Below are positions 1-7,481 of a stretch of 44,709 bases of DNA, in pieces. The notes under the pieces were generated by a model that saw only the letters and a list, made by a program, of their open reading frames with translations, made no database searches and was not told the DNA's origin. The position numbers were made by a program, and so were the translations under genes. The stretch spans positions 1 through 44,709 of IMG/VR virus record IMGVR_UViG_3300025087_000015; one strand, given 5' to 3'. The DNA comes from a virus. Positions within the stretch are counted from its first letter, which is position 1. Each line of letters opens with the position of its first letter.

Positions 1-109
1 CCATAGTATACACGATATTATCCCGCCACGCCGACGACAAGCAGGACGTGGTAGATAGGAAACCTATAATAGAACCCACCATTGAATATTTAACAGCGGC
101 AGGATGTTA
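1..109. repeat. terminal direct repeat, left copy
   Basis: These 109 bases are identical to the last 109 bases of the window (44601-44709). A reading frame opening at 44381 continues in frame across the join to 455. The repeat therefore marks either a circular assembly overlap or a short true terminal redundancy; the sequence alone cannot separate the two. Confidence 0.95.
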
Positions 110-455
110 CCTTTCCATCCATGATGAAAGAGTCTCGCAGGATAAAAAATGGGGTACACAAAACCACGACGATTTGAAGTGGTTAGCCATACTCATGGAA
201 GAGGTGGGTGAAGTTGCTATGACGTTATTAGACAACAAGGCTAAGGGCCACCCCGAATATTTACGAAATAAAGAACTAATACAGATTGCCGCTGTAGTTG
301 TCGCATGGATGGAGTGCTTAACACGGGACGGCAGAGGCGCAAAAGTATGGGAGCAGAAATCAATACTAACTCCCCGCCAGCCGTCCACTCCCCCGTCTAT
401 AAAAGGATTCGACGAGGTGAGGAAGGCGCATAAAGATAAGGAGTCAAAGCCATGA
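1..455 (+). CDS. MazG-like nucleotide pyrophosphohydrolase (3' part; start lies at 44381 across the circular join)
   Basis: Joining the window ends gives one 224-residue protein: 89 residues come from 44381 onward and 135 follow. The C-terminal half has an all-alpha MazG/NTP-PPase look, with the metal-binding EExxE-type motif (LMEEVGEVA) followed by a second helix with ELIQIAAVVVAW. Phage MazG-like enzymes hydrolyse nucleoside triphosphates to monophosphates and are linked to nucleotide-pool or alarmone control; that role here is inferred. The N-terminal extension (VWITVDKARALL-like helices) is not recognised. The stop overlaps the next start as ATGA (452-455). Translation from the internal GTG at 48 is possible but has no ribosome site and would lose a clearly coding N-terminus. 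Confidence 0.75.
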   Translation, partial: IVYTILSRHADDKQDVVDRKPIIEPTIEYLTAAGCYLSIHDERVSQDKKWGTQNHDDLKWLAILMEEVGEVAMTLLDNKAKGHPEYLRNKELIQIAAVVVAWMECLTRDGRGAKVWEQKSILTPRQPSTPPSIKGFDEVRKAHKDKESKP

Positions 456-814
456 ATAATAAGGACGTGCGTGATATAAAATTAATGTTGGCGGTAATCG
501 CCGCTATGGTATCATGGTGCGGCCCGTTTCATACATGGTTTAAAATTCTTATGATATCCATGGCCCTACTTACCGGAATAACCGGATGGGTACTGATTTA
601 TTTAGAGTGGCGGCTTAAGAGATTGATGGAGGAATCCGACCACGACAAGGAGATAAAAACCATGAAGCGTAAAAGCGTGGATACTTTGGCGTTATCAAAA
701 TGGTGTAGTGCCAATGGACAGGCTTGTGGATATGGGATTTACCCATGCGATAGGGACTGTAAAGCAAGATTCCGCGCACAGGCACGAAAGAAGATTAAGG
801 AGGGGAAGGTATGA
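452..814 (+). CDS. two-helix membrane protein with Cys-rich C-terminus
   Basis: A 120-residue protein of unknown function. Residues about 9-25 and 30-52 are hydrophobic (LMLAVIAAMVSW and MISMALLTGITGWVLIY), consistent with a membrane hairpin. A charged C-terminal tail follows, with four cysteines (WCSANGQAC, YPCDRDC) that could bind metal. It overlaps MazG upstream and the lipoprotein gene downstream by ATGA, so it belongs to the same translation-coupled operon. An in-frame ATG at 662 has its own AAGGAG nine bases upstream, so a separate 50-residue soluble Cys protein may be made from inside this gene. Confidence 0.65.
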   Translation: MNNKDVRDIKLMLAVIAAMVSWCGPFHTWFKILMISMALLTGITGWVLIYLEWRLKRLMEESDHDKEIKTMKRKSVDTLALSKWCSANGQACGYGIYPCDRDCKARFRAQARKKIKEGKV

Positions 815-1011
815 AATACTTAATAGTCCTCCCGTTGGTGTTCCTGACGGGTTGCGGGGTGGGTATAGAGAACGACAGACTCCAAGAACGGAGATACGCT
901 GAGTATCAGCGTGTCCAGAAATACAACACTGATATGTGCATGAAGTCCAGCGGCACGATTGTACTATCACAATGGGACTGGCATTTCGTAGAGTGCAAAA
1001 TTGGGAAATGA
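811..1011 (+). CDS. small predicted lipoprotein
   Basis: A 66-residue protein starting with MKYLIVLPLVFLTGCG. The basic and hydrophobic N-terminus ends in a classic lipobox (LTGC), predicting signal peptidase II cleavage before Cys15 and lipid anchoring. The mature part is polar, has two more cysteines and is not recognised. The start follows AAGGAGGGG and overlaps the upstream stop by ATGA. Phage lipoproteins in such operons often act in superinfection exclusion or as Rz1-like spanins. It lacks the proline richness of Rz1, so no role is assigned. Confidence 0.7.
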   Translation: MKYLIVLPLVFLTGCGVGIENDRLQERRYAEYQRVQKYNTDMCMKSSGTIVLSQWDWHFVECKIGK

Positions 1012-1058
1012 TTTGCGACACCCACAAACTTTACGGGAGTGTAGCATAAAGGAGGATT

Positions 1059-1355
1059 ATGAAAAAGTGTAAATATGATACCGGGACAATGTGTGAAATG
1101 CCTACGCTTAATTGTATACATAAATCGTGGACTATTCGGTGGAATAACTATTGCGCCCCAAAACCCAAACCCCGCAAGGCCGTCAGGCGTGAGGCCGTTA
1201 AGGTGTTTAAGGCGTGGACAACACGGGGGAAGAATGGAAAACCTTATGGTATTATACACAAAAATCCCACTAAAATAGATGTTTATGCACCATCAGATTG
1301 GTTCCCCTGCCTCATCGTTGTTGACCAGAAGTATCTCAAGGGTGATAGCAAATAG
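1059..1355 (+). CDS. hypothetical Cys-containing protein
   Basis: A 98-residue protein with a strong ribosome site (AAAGGAGG) before the ATG. The first third has four cysteines (KKCKYDTGTMCEMPTLNC and YCAPKPK), suggesting a small metal-binding fold, followed by a basic stretch (KPKPRKAVRREAVKVF). It is not recognised. This is the last gene of the rightward operon that starts near 40.4 kb and runs through the circular join; a hairpin terminator lies immediately after its TAG stop. Confidence 0.6.
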   Translation: MKKCKYDTGTMCEMPTLNCIHKSWTIRWNNYCAPKPKPRKAVRREAVKVFKAWTTRGKNGKPYGIIHKNPTKIDVYAPSDWFPCLIVVDQKYLKGDSK

Positions 1356-1358
1356 CAA

Positions 1359-1383
1359 CCCCGCAGTCTACTACCCTGCGGGG
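1359..1383. terminator. hairpin between convergent operons
   Basis: CCCCGCAG (1359-1366) and CTGCGGGG (1376-1383) form a perfect 8-bp stem with a 9-base loop, right between the convergent stops at 1355 (+) and 1414 (-). No long U-run follows on either strand; the minus-strand side reads TTGCTATTTG. It is best read as a bidirectional or weak intrinsic terminator. Confidence 0.6.
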
Positions 1384-1413
1384 CGCACCGGATCACCGAA
1401 GCGATACGGGGGG

Positions 1414-1827
1414 TTATGGGACAGGCGGCACATTGTCGGCGGGAGTGCCCTTGTGCGCGGTGATTTGCGCCAGGAAGACGGATTCAAGGCGCGTAAAAGC
1501 GAGTTGTAGAAGTTCCTTGGCCTTGGCCCGCACCTTTGGGCTATTGGCTACAACCCTGTAAGGCATAGGTATAAGGGCCACTCCCCAATTAACTATAAAC
1601 TCTGCTTTCTGCTCACCGGTTCCCGGTCCAAACTTTTCCTCCGCGTATACCAAATGCGCCACCAGCAATTTATCCTCCGATGGCCCGCCCTTGGCGAACA
1701 TGGCCTCAAGAAACAGGTTGGCCTTGGCAGCCAGTAGGTCCGGTATCTTCTTTATAGCCCATCCCAGGGCCGCTACGATAGCGATAGGGCCTAACCAGTT
1801 AAGTGCGTGTGCTTGTAGCCATTCCAT
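1414..1827 (-). CDS. holin candidate (LLH-type) with one N-terminal membrane helix
   Basis: A 137-residue protein. One hydrophobic N-terminal segment (WLGPIAIVAALGWAIKKIPDLL) is followed by an amphipathic region containing AEEKFGPGTGEQKAEFIVNW, which resembles the pattern in LLH-type phage holins (AEQ...G.GK...V). The ATG at 1827 was chosen over 1842 because GGAGG lies 8 bases upstream of it; the gap to the previous stop is 2 bases. It is the last gene of the virion block, next to other lysis-type genes, which fits release of endolysin. Family membership is inferred by eye. Confidence 0.55.
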   Translation of the reverse strand: MEWLQAHALNWLGPIAIVAALGWAIKKIPDLLAAKANLFLEAMFAKGGPSEDKLLVAHLVYAEEKFGPGTGEQKAEFIVNWGVALIPMPYRVVANSPKVRAKAKELLQLAFTRLESVFLAQITAHKGTPADNVPPVP

Positions 1828-1829
1828 AA

Positions 1830-2342
1830 TCAAAACCTCCATTCCGCGCCCGCAAAAATAGTAAACATCGCTTTCCCCTCTACTCCAGGCCCGGTTATTA
1901 CATAGGACACATTTGGGCCAAAGGACATAGTGATGTCTGGTTGACCGGGGGGCGGCGGTGAAAGTATGGCCTTTAGGTTGGCGAACTTGTCAGGATCGGG
2001 GTACAGGGCCGTCAGTATCATCAGCGTGCCGGCCTTGGTAGCCGGCAATAGGTTGACGGACGCGCCGGCCGCCACGGAGGGACCGCCCAGGCCTTGCCCT
2101 AGAGTGCCGCCAATGCTCAAGGGGACGGCTTCCACCACGCCCTTGTAGGTTACTATGGCAAGCGCACCGCCAGCGTCCTGGTGGCCTTTAAGGTCATTGT
2201 AGACACCCGTGGCTACTACCGGGTTGTGGAGGTCTATCAGCTTGAACTGTCCCGCCTGTACATTATCCGCGCAAACCAGCGTCCCTATTAGGCCCCATAG
2301 CAGTATCAGGCCCTTTCTTGAAACCCTTTCGCAGTATTTCAT
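1830..2342 (-). CDS. exported protein, possible outer-membrane or virion accessory
   Basis: A 170-residue protein with a signal peptide: a basic start (MKYCERVSRKG), a hydrophobic core (LILLWGLIGTLVC) and a likely signal peptidase I site at VQA|GQF. The mature part is glycine- and alanine-rich, contains a PPPPG stretch, and ends in an aromatic residue (AEWRF), as outer-membrane beta-barrel proteins do. The ribosome site AAGGAG precedes the ATG. It sits in the lysis-type cassette. A role in envelope disruption or surface modification is possible, but no family is recognised. Confidence 0.6.
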   Translation of the reverse strand: MKYCERVSRKGLILLWGLIGTLVCADNVQAGQFKLIDLHNPVVATGVYNDLKGHQDAGGALAIVTYKGVVEAVPLSIGGTLGQGLGGPSVAAGASVNLLPATKAGTLMILTALYPDPDKFANLKAILSPPPPGQPDITMSFGPNVSYVITGPGVEGKAMFTIFAGAEWRF

Positions 2343-2344
2343 CT

Positions 2345-2539
2345 TTAAGCTCCTTTTGGCTTTGTGGCGTTCTCCCGTTCAGCACATACATCTTTAGAAT
2401 CTTGTCCTTTGTCCACTGGTACAGAATTCTTATCTTTTTCATGGCGTTTGGCCTTTCTCCTGGCCTTGTGTTCGGCCAGCTTCTTGAATAGGAATTGTAT
2501 CAATTCCGTGATGAAAACAAAAGCGACTTTTCCCCACAT
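2345..2539 (-). CDS. small membrane-anchored basic protein
   Basis: A 64-residue protein with an N-terminal hydrophobic helix (VAFVFITELIQFLF) followed by a highly charged tail (KKLAEHKARRKAKRHEKDK). This single-anchor, charged-tail form resembles small holin-like or spanin-like phage proteins, but there is no specific family match. GGGGAG precedes the start. It ends 2 bases before the start of the 170-residue exported protein, so the two are probably co-translated. Confidence 0.5.
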   Translation of the reverse strand: MWGKVAFVFITELIQFLFKKLAEHKARRKAKRHEKDKNSVPVDKGQDSKDVCAERENATKPKGA

Positions 2540-2541
2540 AG

Positions 2542-2772
2542 CTACTCCCCTATATCCTTGCCTACCGATTTCTCCGAGATACCGATATGCACACCCAGCG
2601 TAACGGCTAAATCGCTTACGAACTGGCGCATATCGTCGTTAACCTTTCCCTGTACGAAATGGTATATATCGTATGCCTTTGGATAGCCCGTGATAAACAC
2701 AACCTGGTCTTTGTCGGCCTCGGCGTGTTTGCAGATTGATATGGTCATGGCGTAGTTTTTAAGCTCAAGCAT
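2542..2772 (-). CDS. hypothetical protein
   Basis: A 76-residue soluble protein between the DUF5675 gene and the small membrane gene, spaced by a few bases on both sides. It starts MLELKNYAMTISICKHAEAD and has no hydrophobic helix or recognised motif. The ribosome site is weak, and the internal ATG at 2748 (MTISICK) is an alternative start. Its position in a lysis-type cassette is the only functional hint. Confidence 0.5.
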   Translation of the reverse strand: MLELKNYAMTISICKHAEADKDQVVFITGYPKAYDIYHFVQGKVNDDMRQFVSDLAVTLGVHIGISEKSVGKDIGE

Positions 2773-2777
2773 AATGT

Positions 2778-3218
2778 CTACCGCGGCACCGCCTCTAGGA
2801 TCGTCAGGGTGAATTCTTCCCCGCGCATATCGCCCATCATACCTATCACCGCTACCCGGCTGGTTACGATACCCATTTGCTTAAACCCGCCGTCCAGAGG
2901 TATCAACTTGGCTTCCATGCCTAAAGCAATACAGCCCTGTAGTTCCTGTGCAAAATTGGCCGGGTGCAGCAAGATGTCGGTGCGGCCCTTAACATCTTTG
3001 ACACCATAAACCATCCCGTATCCGAACCCGTAGTCCCTGGCCTTGTGCTTGTTTGACCACCGCAGCTCGCACTTGTATACACCGGCCGGGATACAGGGGA
3101 AAGGCCCCGTCTTGGCCCGTTCCAGCGTTACGCACCTATAGCCGGTATCGGATAGGTAGTCACCGAAAGTCCCCTCGTCCGTGGAAAAGGTGTGGCGGTT
3201 TATCGTAGCGGTTCTCAC
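2778..3218 (-). CDS. DUF5675 family protein
   Basis: A 146-residue protein with the hallmarks of DUF5675: an N-terminal TFSTDEGTFG..L, a central ERAKTGPFPCIPAGVYKC, then GRTDILLHPANFAQELQGC with the conserved His and Cys. These resemble the His/Cys pair of L,D-transpeptidase-like folds, and the family is common in phage lysis or tail regions. A cell-wall role is plausible but unproven. The GTG start at 3218 overlaps the upstream stop (GTGA), so expression is coupled to the membrane protein before it. No other endolysin candidate was found in the window, which makes this the best candidate by position. Confidence 0.65.
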   Translation of the reverse strand: MRTATINRHTFSTDEGTFGDYLSDTGYRCVTLERAKTGPFPCIPAGVYKCELRWSNKHKARDYGFGYGMVYGVKDVKGRTDILLHPANFAQELQGCIALGMEAKLIPLDGGFKQMGIVTSRVAVIGMMGDMRGEEFTLTILEAVPR

Positions 3219-3502
3219 GGCTTCCCCCCTCCACCTACCAGATTGCCAAGTTTGAAGACCAGCCAGGCTAGCGAACCTACCGCGGGAACGCCCACGCCCA
3301 CGGCCTTAATAACGCCCTGGCAGTAGGTTCTGGTTGATTCAAGTGAGGTCAGGCGTTCTTTTACAGGCTCTATCTCCGCCTTTATAGCGGCGTTAAACTC
3401 GTCTATGGTTCTCTGTTCGCTCTGTTGTATCTCACTGACCAGAAAGTTATGCCTCTTTTCAGAAGCAAGTATAAACTCGTCCAGTTTTTCCTTAACGCCC
3501 AT
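3215..3502 (-). CDS. coiled-coil protein with C-terminal membrane helix (XhlA-like holin accessory)
   Basis: A 95-residue protein. An N-terminal charged helical region (EKLDEFILASEKRHNFLVSEIQ) predicts a coiled coil, and a C-terminal hydrophobic helix (VIKAVGVGVPAVGSLAWLVFKL) ends the protein. This layout matches XhlA/hemolysin-type holin partners. The ATG at 3502 was chosen because GGAGG sits 9 bases upstream, inside the end of the preceding lipoprotein gene; a longer frame from 3544 would have no ribosome site. It overlaps genes on both sides. Confidence 0.6.
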   Translation of the reverse strand: MGVKEKLDEFILASEKRHNFLVSEIQQSEQRTIDEFNAAIKAEIEPVKERLTSLESTRTYCQGVIKAVGVGVPAVGSLAWLVFKLGNLVGGGGKP

Positions 3503-3653
3503 AGCCCATTGCCTCCACTTTCCCGGTTGCCTTACCCAAGTCAAAGAAAAGCTTGTTCATCTGCTTACGATTACCCGCGCACCCGCACATCGTAGCGGTC
3601 ATAGCCGCCGTGGTAGCGAGTATCAGTAGTGTCTCAAGCCAGTATCGTTTCAT
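3492..3653 (-). CDS. small lipoprotein (Rz1-like candidate)
   Basis: A 53-residue protein, MKRYWLETLLILATTAAM followed by TATMCGCAGN. The basic, hydrophobic start leads to a cysteine in a loose lipobox, so it is probably a lipoprotein. The mature part is short and charged (KQMNKLFFDLGKATGK). Its start overlaps the upstream stop as ATGA (3650-3653), and its end overlaps the next gene. A small lipoprotein in a lysis cassette suggests an Rz1-type outer-membrane spanin partner, but proline richness is absent. Confidence 0.55.
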   Translation of the reverse strand: MKRYWLETLLILATTAAMTATMCGCAGNRKQMNKLFFDLGKATGKVEAMGYGR

Positions 3654-3748
3654 ATCCCGAATACCACAAGCCATAGCAACAGCCCTATGGGTATACTTAC
3701 CCATAGCCAACACAGGTGCTTTACGAAGTCCTCGTTAGGCCGTTTCAT
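3650..3748 (-). CDS. 32-residue single-pass membrane peptide
   Basis: Starts MKRPNEDFVKHLCW and continues into one hydrophobic helix (LWVSIPIGLLLWLVVFGI). Start and stop both overlap neighbours by ATGA (3745-3748 and 3650-3653), which is the main evidence that it is translated. An in-frame ATG at 3775 would add nine residues. The function is unknown; the size and form fit a pinholin-like or lysis-regulating peptide. Confidence 0.5.
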   Translation of the reverse strand: MKRPNEDFVKHLCWLWVSIPIGLLLWLVVFGI

Positions 3749-3837
3749 TCCGTTGCCACTTTTAGTATAAGGCATAGTCCCGTTATCCCTGTGAGCATTA
3801 TCAAACCGAGGACGAGCATGGCGAATATGCCTATCAC
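3745..3837 (-). CDS. 30-residue hydrophobic peptide
   Basis: A GTG-start gene that overlaps the tail-fibre stop as GTGA (3834-3837) and the next start as ATGA (3745-3748). It encodes an almost entirely hydrophobic peptide (IGIFAMLVLGLIMLTGITG, then LCLILKVATE), enough for one membrane span. Coupled overlaps at both ends and a membrane-like composition support it, despite the lack of a free ribosome site. The role is unknown; a holin-type peptide is possible. Confidence 0.5.
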   Translation of the reverse strand: MIGIFAMLVLGLIMLTGITGLCLILKVATE

Positions 3838-6800
3838 TTTGGTATCCCGTAGACCGCAAAGTACGAACCTATTCCGATATTACCGTTATAATAGGAGTAC
3901 AACTTCATGGACGTAACCGTGAAATCTATAGTTGTCATTGACCCATTACCGGAATGTTGATTGCCGTATGAGTTCCCTGTGTTGTATAGACCATAAGAAA
4001 GGCCGTAATCTATCTGACGCAGTAAAACACTTGTACCCATTGGTCTGACGATTCTTATTTTGCCTACGGCTGTTAGACTGTTTAGATTGGCCACAGCGGG
4101 TATCTGTAATACTGTTCCAGTTGGCTGAACGGTTTGTCCCGCCGATGAATAATGGACAGCAAAGGTATCGTTGTTAAAGTAAAGTTGATACCCATTCTGG
4201 ATAGCGTTCACATTGGTGACAGATGAAACTACCACGGAGAAATATATAGCCAGTTCTTTGTATAGCGTTTCATCGAAGGCCGCGTTAAGGTCTTGTATCC
4301 CAGTTGCAACAAGGACAGAATAAGAGGAAATGAAGACTGGCTGCTTTTCCAGCGCATAACTATTTTCTTTGATACTACCGACGACATCTAATGCGCTGGT
4401 GGGAAGTATCTTACCTATCCCGACATTAACTGCGTCCGCGCCAGTTCCGCCGAGTACCATGCAGTTAGAGCAGTCAACCTTTGCGCTTTTTCCGATGGCT
4501 GTTGCATTGGTTAGACCAGAGTTGAACCTGTAAGTATCCGCAAAATGGCCCATGAAGGTGTTATAGGTCCCGGTCGTGTTGGAATATCCAGCGGCGTATC
4601 CCATTCCGGTGTTATACCCAAAAGTAGTGTAGAGCAAAGAGTACATCCCGACGGCTGTATTTTGTTCGCCGGATATATTATTTGTGAGGCTTTGGTTCCC
4701 TAGTGCGGTGTTGAAATTACCGCCATTGTTCCAGAATAATGAGGCCCACCCAAAAGCGGTGTTAAAATTACCGCTGGTGTTCATGGTTAGAGCGTCTGAA
4801 CCGAGGCCGACATTTAATCTTCCAGTGGTATTCCGTTTCAGGCATACCGCGCCGACACAAGTATTTTCCTGTCCGGTGGTGTTAGCCATTAACGCTTGGT
4901 CCCCGATGGCTATATTGTAAAGATTCTGCATTGTAGATGCTTGCAATGTGTAATTACCTATGCCTATACTGTTGCTGTTCCGGTGGAAATTGATGGACCC
5001 ATTGATTATAATCGTGGAACCGAACACGCTTATCCCAGTATTCACCTTGAAAGCGGTTGACCTTGTAACCGAGTAGTCCGAGCCGTTGACTACCACCTCG
5101 CCATTACTCACCACCAACGTTGACCCGCCCACGCTGAACGCGCTACCCGTTATCGTGGCTGTGCCGCCAACGATGAGTTGTTCACCGATGGTTACGGAAC
5201 TGGTGATTATCGCTCCGCCAGTAACATCTAACGCATAACCGGTTTCTCCCGCACTTGTTCCCAACATCAAGTTAGACTTTATACGACTGGATTTTGTGTC
5301 GTCAGCCGTGAAAAAGATGTAAGGGTTATTTCCATCGTCGTGAAGTATCAGATTCCCTTTACTGGCATTATTCTGTACTACAAGTAAATCCCTAGTGGGT
5401 GTTCTTAAATAAAATCTAGGGGAGTTGTCTACCATCTCTATGTCACCATTAATGGTCGCGCTTCCTATTGTTATCGGCCCAGTACCTGTTATTTGATTGG
5501 CTTGTAGGTCAACTGTCTGTGTAGCGATATGATTGCCGAAGTTATCACCCGCCGAACTGGCGGGCCACGATTCATTACATACCCCTCCCAAGCAAATACT
5601 GGTAGAGGTTGCGGTTTGGAAGTCCTGCGTACCCGTCCAAGTATTAGTTCCCTTTAACTGGTCATAGCCCAAAGCGGAACCAGTAGACAGGGCATAAGTA
5701 TTAAGATTAATCATCTGTGCCGTCGTAGTAGACATACTCGCCCACAACACGCCCGTTGACACCGCCACGGCCTCTACGCGCTCGGTACTGGTGGATAGCG
5801 CGGTTACGATTGCAGCAGTTGAGGTTATCACGCCCGTCAGCCCACCGCCATACCCAGTTATTGATCCAACCGCTACGCTGTAGATACCCGTGTTGATATT
5901 CTTGGTAGCACCATTATACGGCACGAAGTTCGCTACGGAAGCGGATTGCGTGGGTATCTCCATATGCGAATCGTACACCCCGCCGAAGTACACGCTCAAC
6001 ACGGGTGCAACGCCTGAACCCGAAGTCGTGTACATTCCCTCCACCAGTATCCTGTCCCCCGCAATCAAGGTTATAGTTCCCGTACTTAAAATCATACGAT
6101 AGCCCTCTACCGTTTCGCTCAAGACGGGAGATAGTGCCGTTTCACCTATCAGTCCCCAGTTCGCTTTATCGGTGCAATCCCCCGCCAATGTATTGCACTT
6201 GTAGAACCTGCCCCATAACCTACACTCCTGCGTTGACGGGCCATCATCATCAACAGAAGCGTAGACACGGACTATCCAAGAGCCGTTAGGCAGGAACGAA
6301 CCGGACGGATACCCGCTTATCGTCGTCCAAGTGCTGATTACTACCAAAGATGTTAATTTCGTTGTTACGGGAACCGTAGTGGTCTGCACCAGCGTCAGCG
6401 TTGAATACATGGCATAGTAAGCGTCTATGTCTGCCATATCGTCGGTGAAGAAGAATGTTTCGTCGCTGGTTACTGGCGGCAGTTGCCAAGATAACTGCCC
6501 GTCGTTATACTGGAGGAAAAAGCCCTCAACGCCATCAGTGGAGTACGGGAGCGTGTAGTCTATGTAATCCAACTGTGCCACCGAACCGCCAATCTCCGTA
6601 TAATACGGGTTGCCTATCCTCACCCCGTTGTTAAAGGTGTTCAGCCCCGTGAATGTCTGCGTACTCGCTCTGTAAGCCGCCGTTGATAAGGCAGAATCTA
6701 TGCGGGGGAAAGCACCGATGAAATCGCCATTTACGGCGTGTATATTACCATTAGTTACGGATATTCCGTCACTTTCTACGGATATTTGGGATGTGGTGTA

Positions 6801-7481
6801 AAGTGTCCCCTGTATTCCAACACCACCAACTATGGGTAGTCTATTAATACCCACACCATCGTTGCTTATGTAAATCTTATTGCCTAATGTAATGTCGTTT
6901 GTCGTTACGCTAAAGCTACTAGTGAATGTCCATGTGCCCGTGATTACCTCATCGTCAACCGTATACGCCGCCGTGGATAGGGCCGCTGCATGGGCGTTTA
7001 AGACACTAGTTATCGTGGATAGGTCTATCAATGCCGGGGATATCGCAGTATTAACAGGCAAATATAATCCCGCATGATTGCCCCAACTATAGGCGGTATC
7101 CCAATTAGCGAGATTGAAGCCGGTGTTGCCTTTAAGCGTTACAGAGGATGAAAGGAGCGTAAGCAACGACCCCGCCGTACCGTTCCCCGTAAACTGATCC
7201 GTATTAGCCGATATGCCTATTGCGCCTACGCCGGCGGATACCATGGATGTCTTATCCTGGAATATTATCCCGAAATTGCTCGTAGTGGTAGAGAATACTA
7301 AATTTCCGTTATTTATAACCGCGCCACTGGATAGTGTCAGCGTCTCGCTATTCAAATGTCGCAACTCCGCCGCAATGTTTCTGAAGTTCTGGTCAATATT
7401 GGGGTCTTTAATAGCAAACTGAGGCTCATAGGTATGGGCCGTGATAGAAAAAAAAAGAAGTAAAACACTATTTTTCAACAT
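3834..7481 (-). CDS. tail fibre / receptor-binding protein with signal peptide and YadA-like head repeats
   Basis: A 1215-residue protein. It begins with a signal-peptide-like segment (MLKNSVLLLFFSITAHTYE). A long Ser/Thr-rich region follows with fibre phrases (LDVTGGAIITSSVTIGEQL, DLSTITSVLNAHAAALSTA). Residues about 835-1010 hold YadA/Hep-Hag-like beta-roll repeats of the form NTTG..N.A.G..SL, as in trimeric adhesin heads. The last 200 residues are a distinct domain ending in YGIPK, the likely receptor-binding tip. No S74 peptidase motif is visible. The start overlaps the end of the preceding ejection-protein gene by 14 bases, and the stop overlaps the next tiny gene (GTGA). Confidence 0.85.
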   Translation of the reverse strand: MLKNSVLLLFFSITAHTYEPQFAIKDPNIDQNFRNIAAELRHLNSETLTLSSGAVINNGNLVFSTTTSNFGIIFQDKTSMVSAGVGAIGISANTDQFTGNGTAGSLLTLLSSSVTLKGNTGFNLANWDTAYSWGNHAGLYLPVNTAISPALIDLSTITSVLNAHAAALSTAAYTVDDEVITGTWTFTSSFSVTTNDITLGNKIYISNDGVGINRLPIVGGVGIQGTLYTTSQISVESDGISVTNGNIHAVNGDFIGAFPRIDSALSTAAYRASTQTFTGLNTFNNGVRIGNPYYTEIGGSVAQLDYIDYTLPYSTDGVEGFFLQYNDGQLSWQLPPVTSDETFFFTDDMADIDAYYAMYSTLTLVQTTTVPVTTKLTSLVVISTWTTISGYPSGSFLPNGSWIVRVYASVDDDGPSTQECRLWGRFYKCNTLAGDCTDKANWGLIGETALSPVLSETVEGYRMILSTGTITLIAGDRILVEGMYTTSGSGVAPVLSVYFGGVYDSHMEIPTQSASVANFVPYNGATKNINTGIYSVAVGSITGYGGGLTGVITSTAAIVTALSTSTERVEAVAVSTGVLWASMSTTTAQMINLNTYALSTGSALGYDQLKGTNTWTGTQDFQTATSTSICLGGVCNESWPASSAGDNFGNHIATQTVDLQANQITGTGPITIGSATINGDIEMVDNSPRFYLRTPTRDLLVVQNNASKGNLILHDDGNNPYIFFTADDTKSSRIKSNLMLGTSAGETGYALDVTGGAIITSSVTIGEQLIVGGTATITGSAFSVGGSTLVVSNGEVVVNGSDYSVTRSTAFKVNTGISVFGSTIIINGSINFHRNSNSIGIGNYTLQASTMQNLYNIAIGDQALMANTTGQENTCVGAVCLKRNTTGRLNVGLGSDALTMNTSGNFNTAFGWASLFWNNGGNFNTALGNQSLTNNISGEQNTAVGMYSLLYTTFGYNTGMGYAAGYSNTTGTYNTFMGHFADTYRFNSGLTNATAIGKSAKVDCSNCMVLGGTGADAVNVGIGKILPTSALDVVGSIKENSYALEKQPVFISSYSVLVATGIQDLNAAFDETLYKELAIYFSVVVSSVTNVNAIQNGYQLYFNNDTFAVHYSSAGQTVQPTGTVLQIPAVANLNSLTAVGKIRIVRPMGTSVLLRQIDYGLSYGLYNTGNSYGNQHSGNGSMTTIDFTVTSMKLYSYYNGNIGIGSYFAVYGIPK

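Noticed and set aside
1279-1509. 76-residue plus-strand frame
   Set aside because: It runs through the terminator hairpin and over the end of the holin candidate on the other strand, without a ribosome site.
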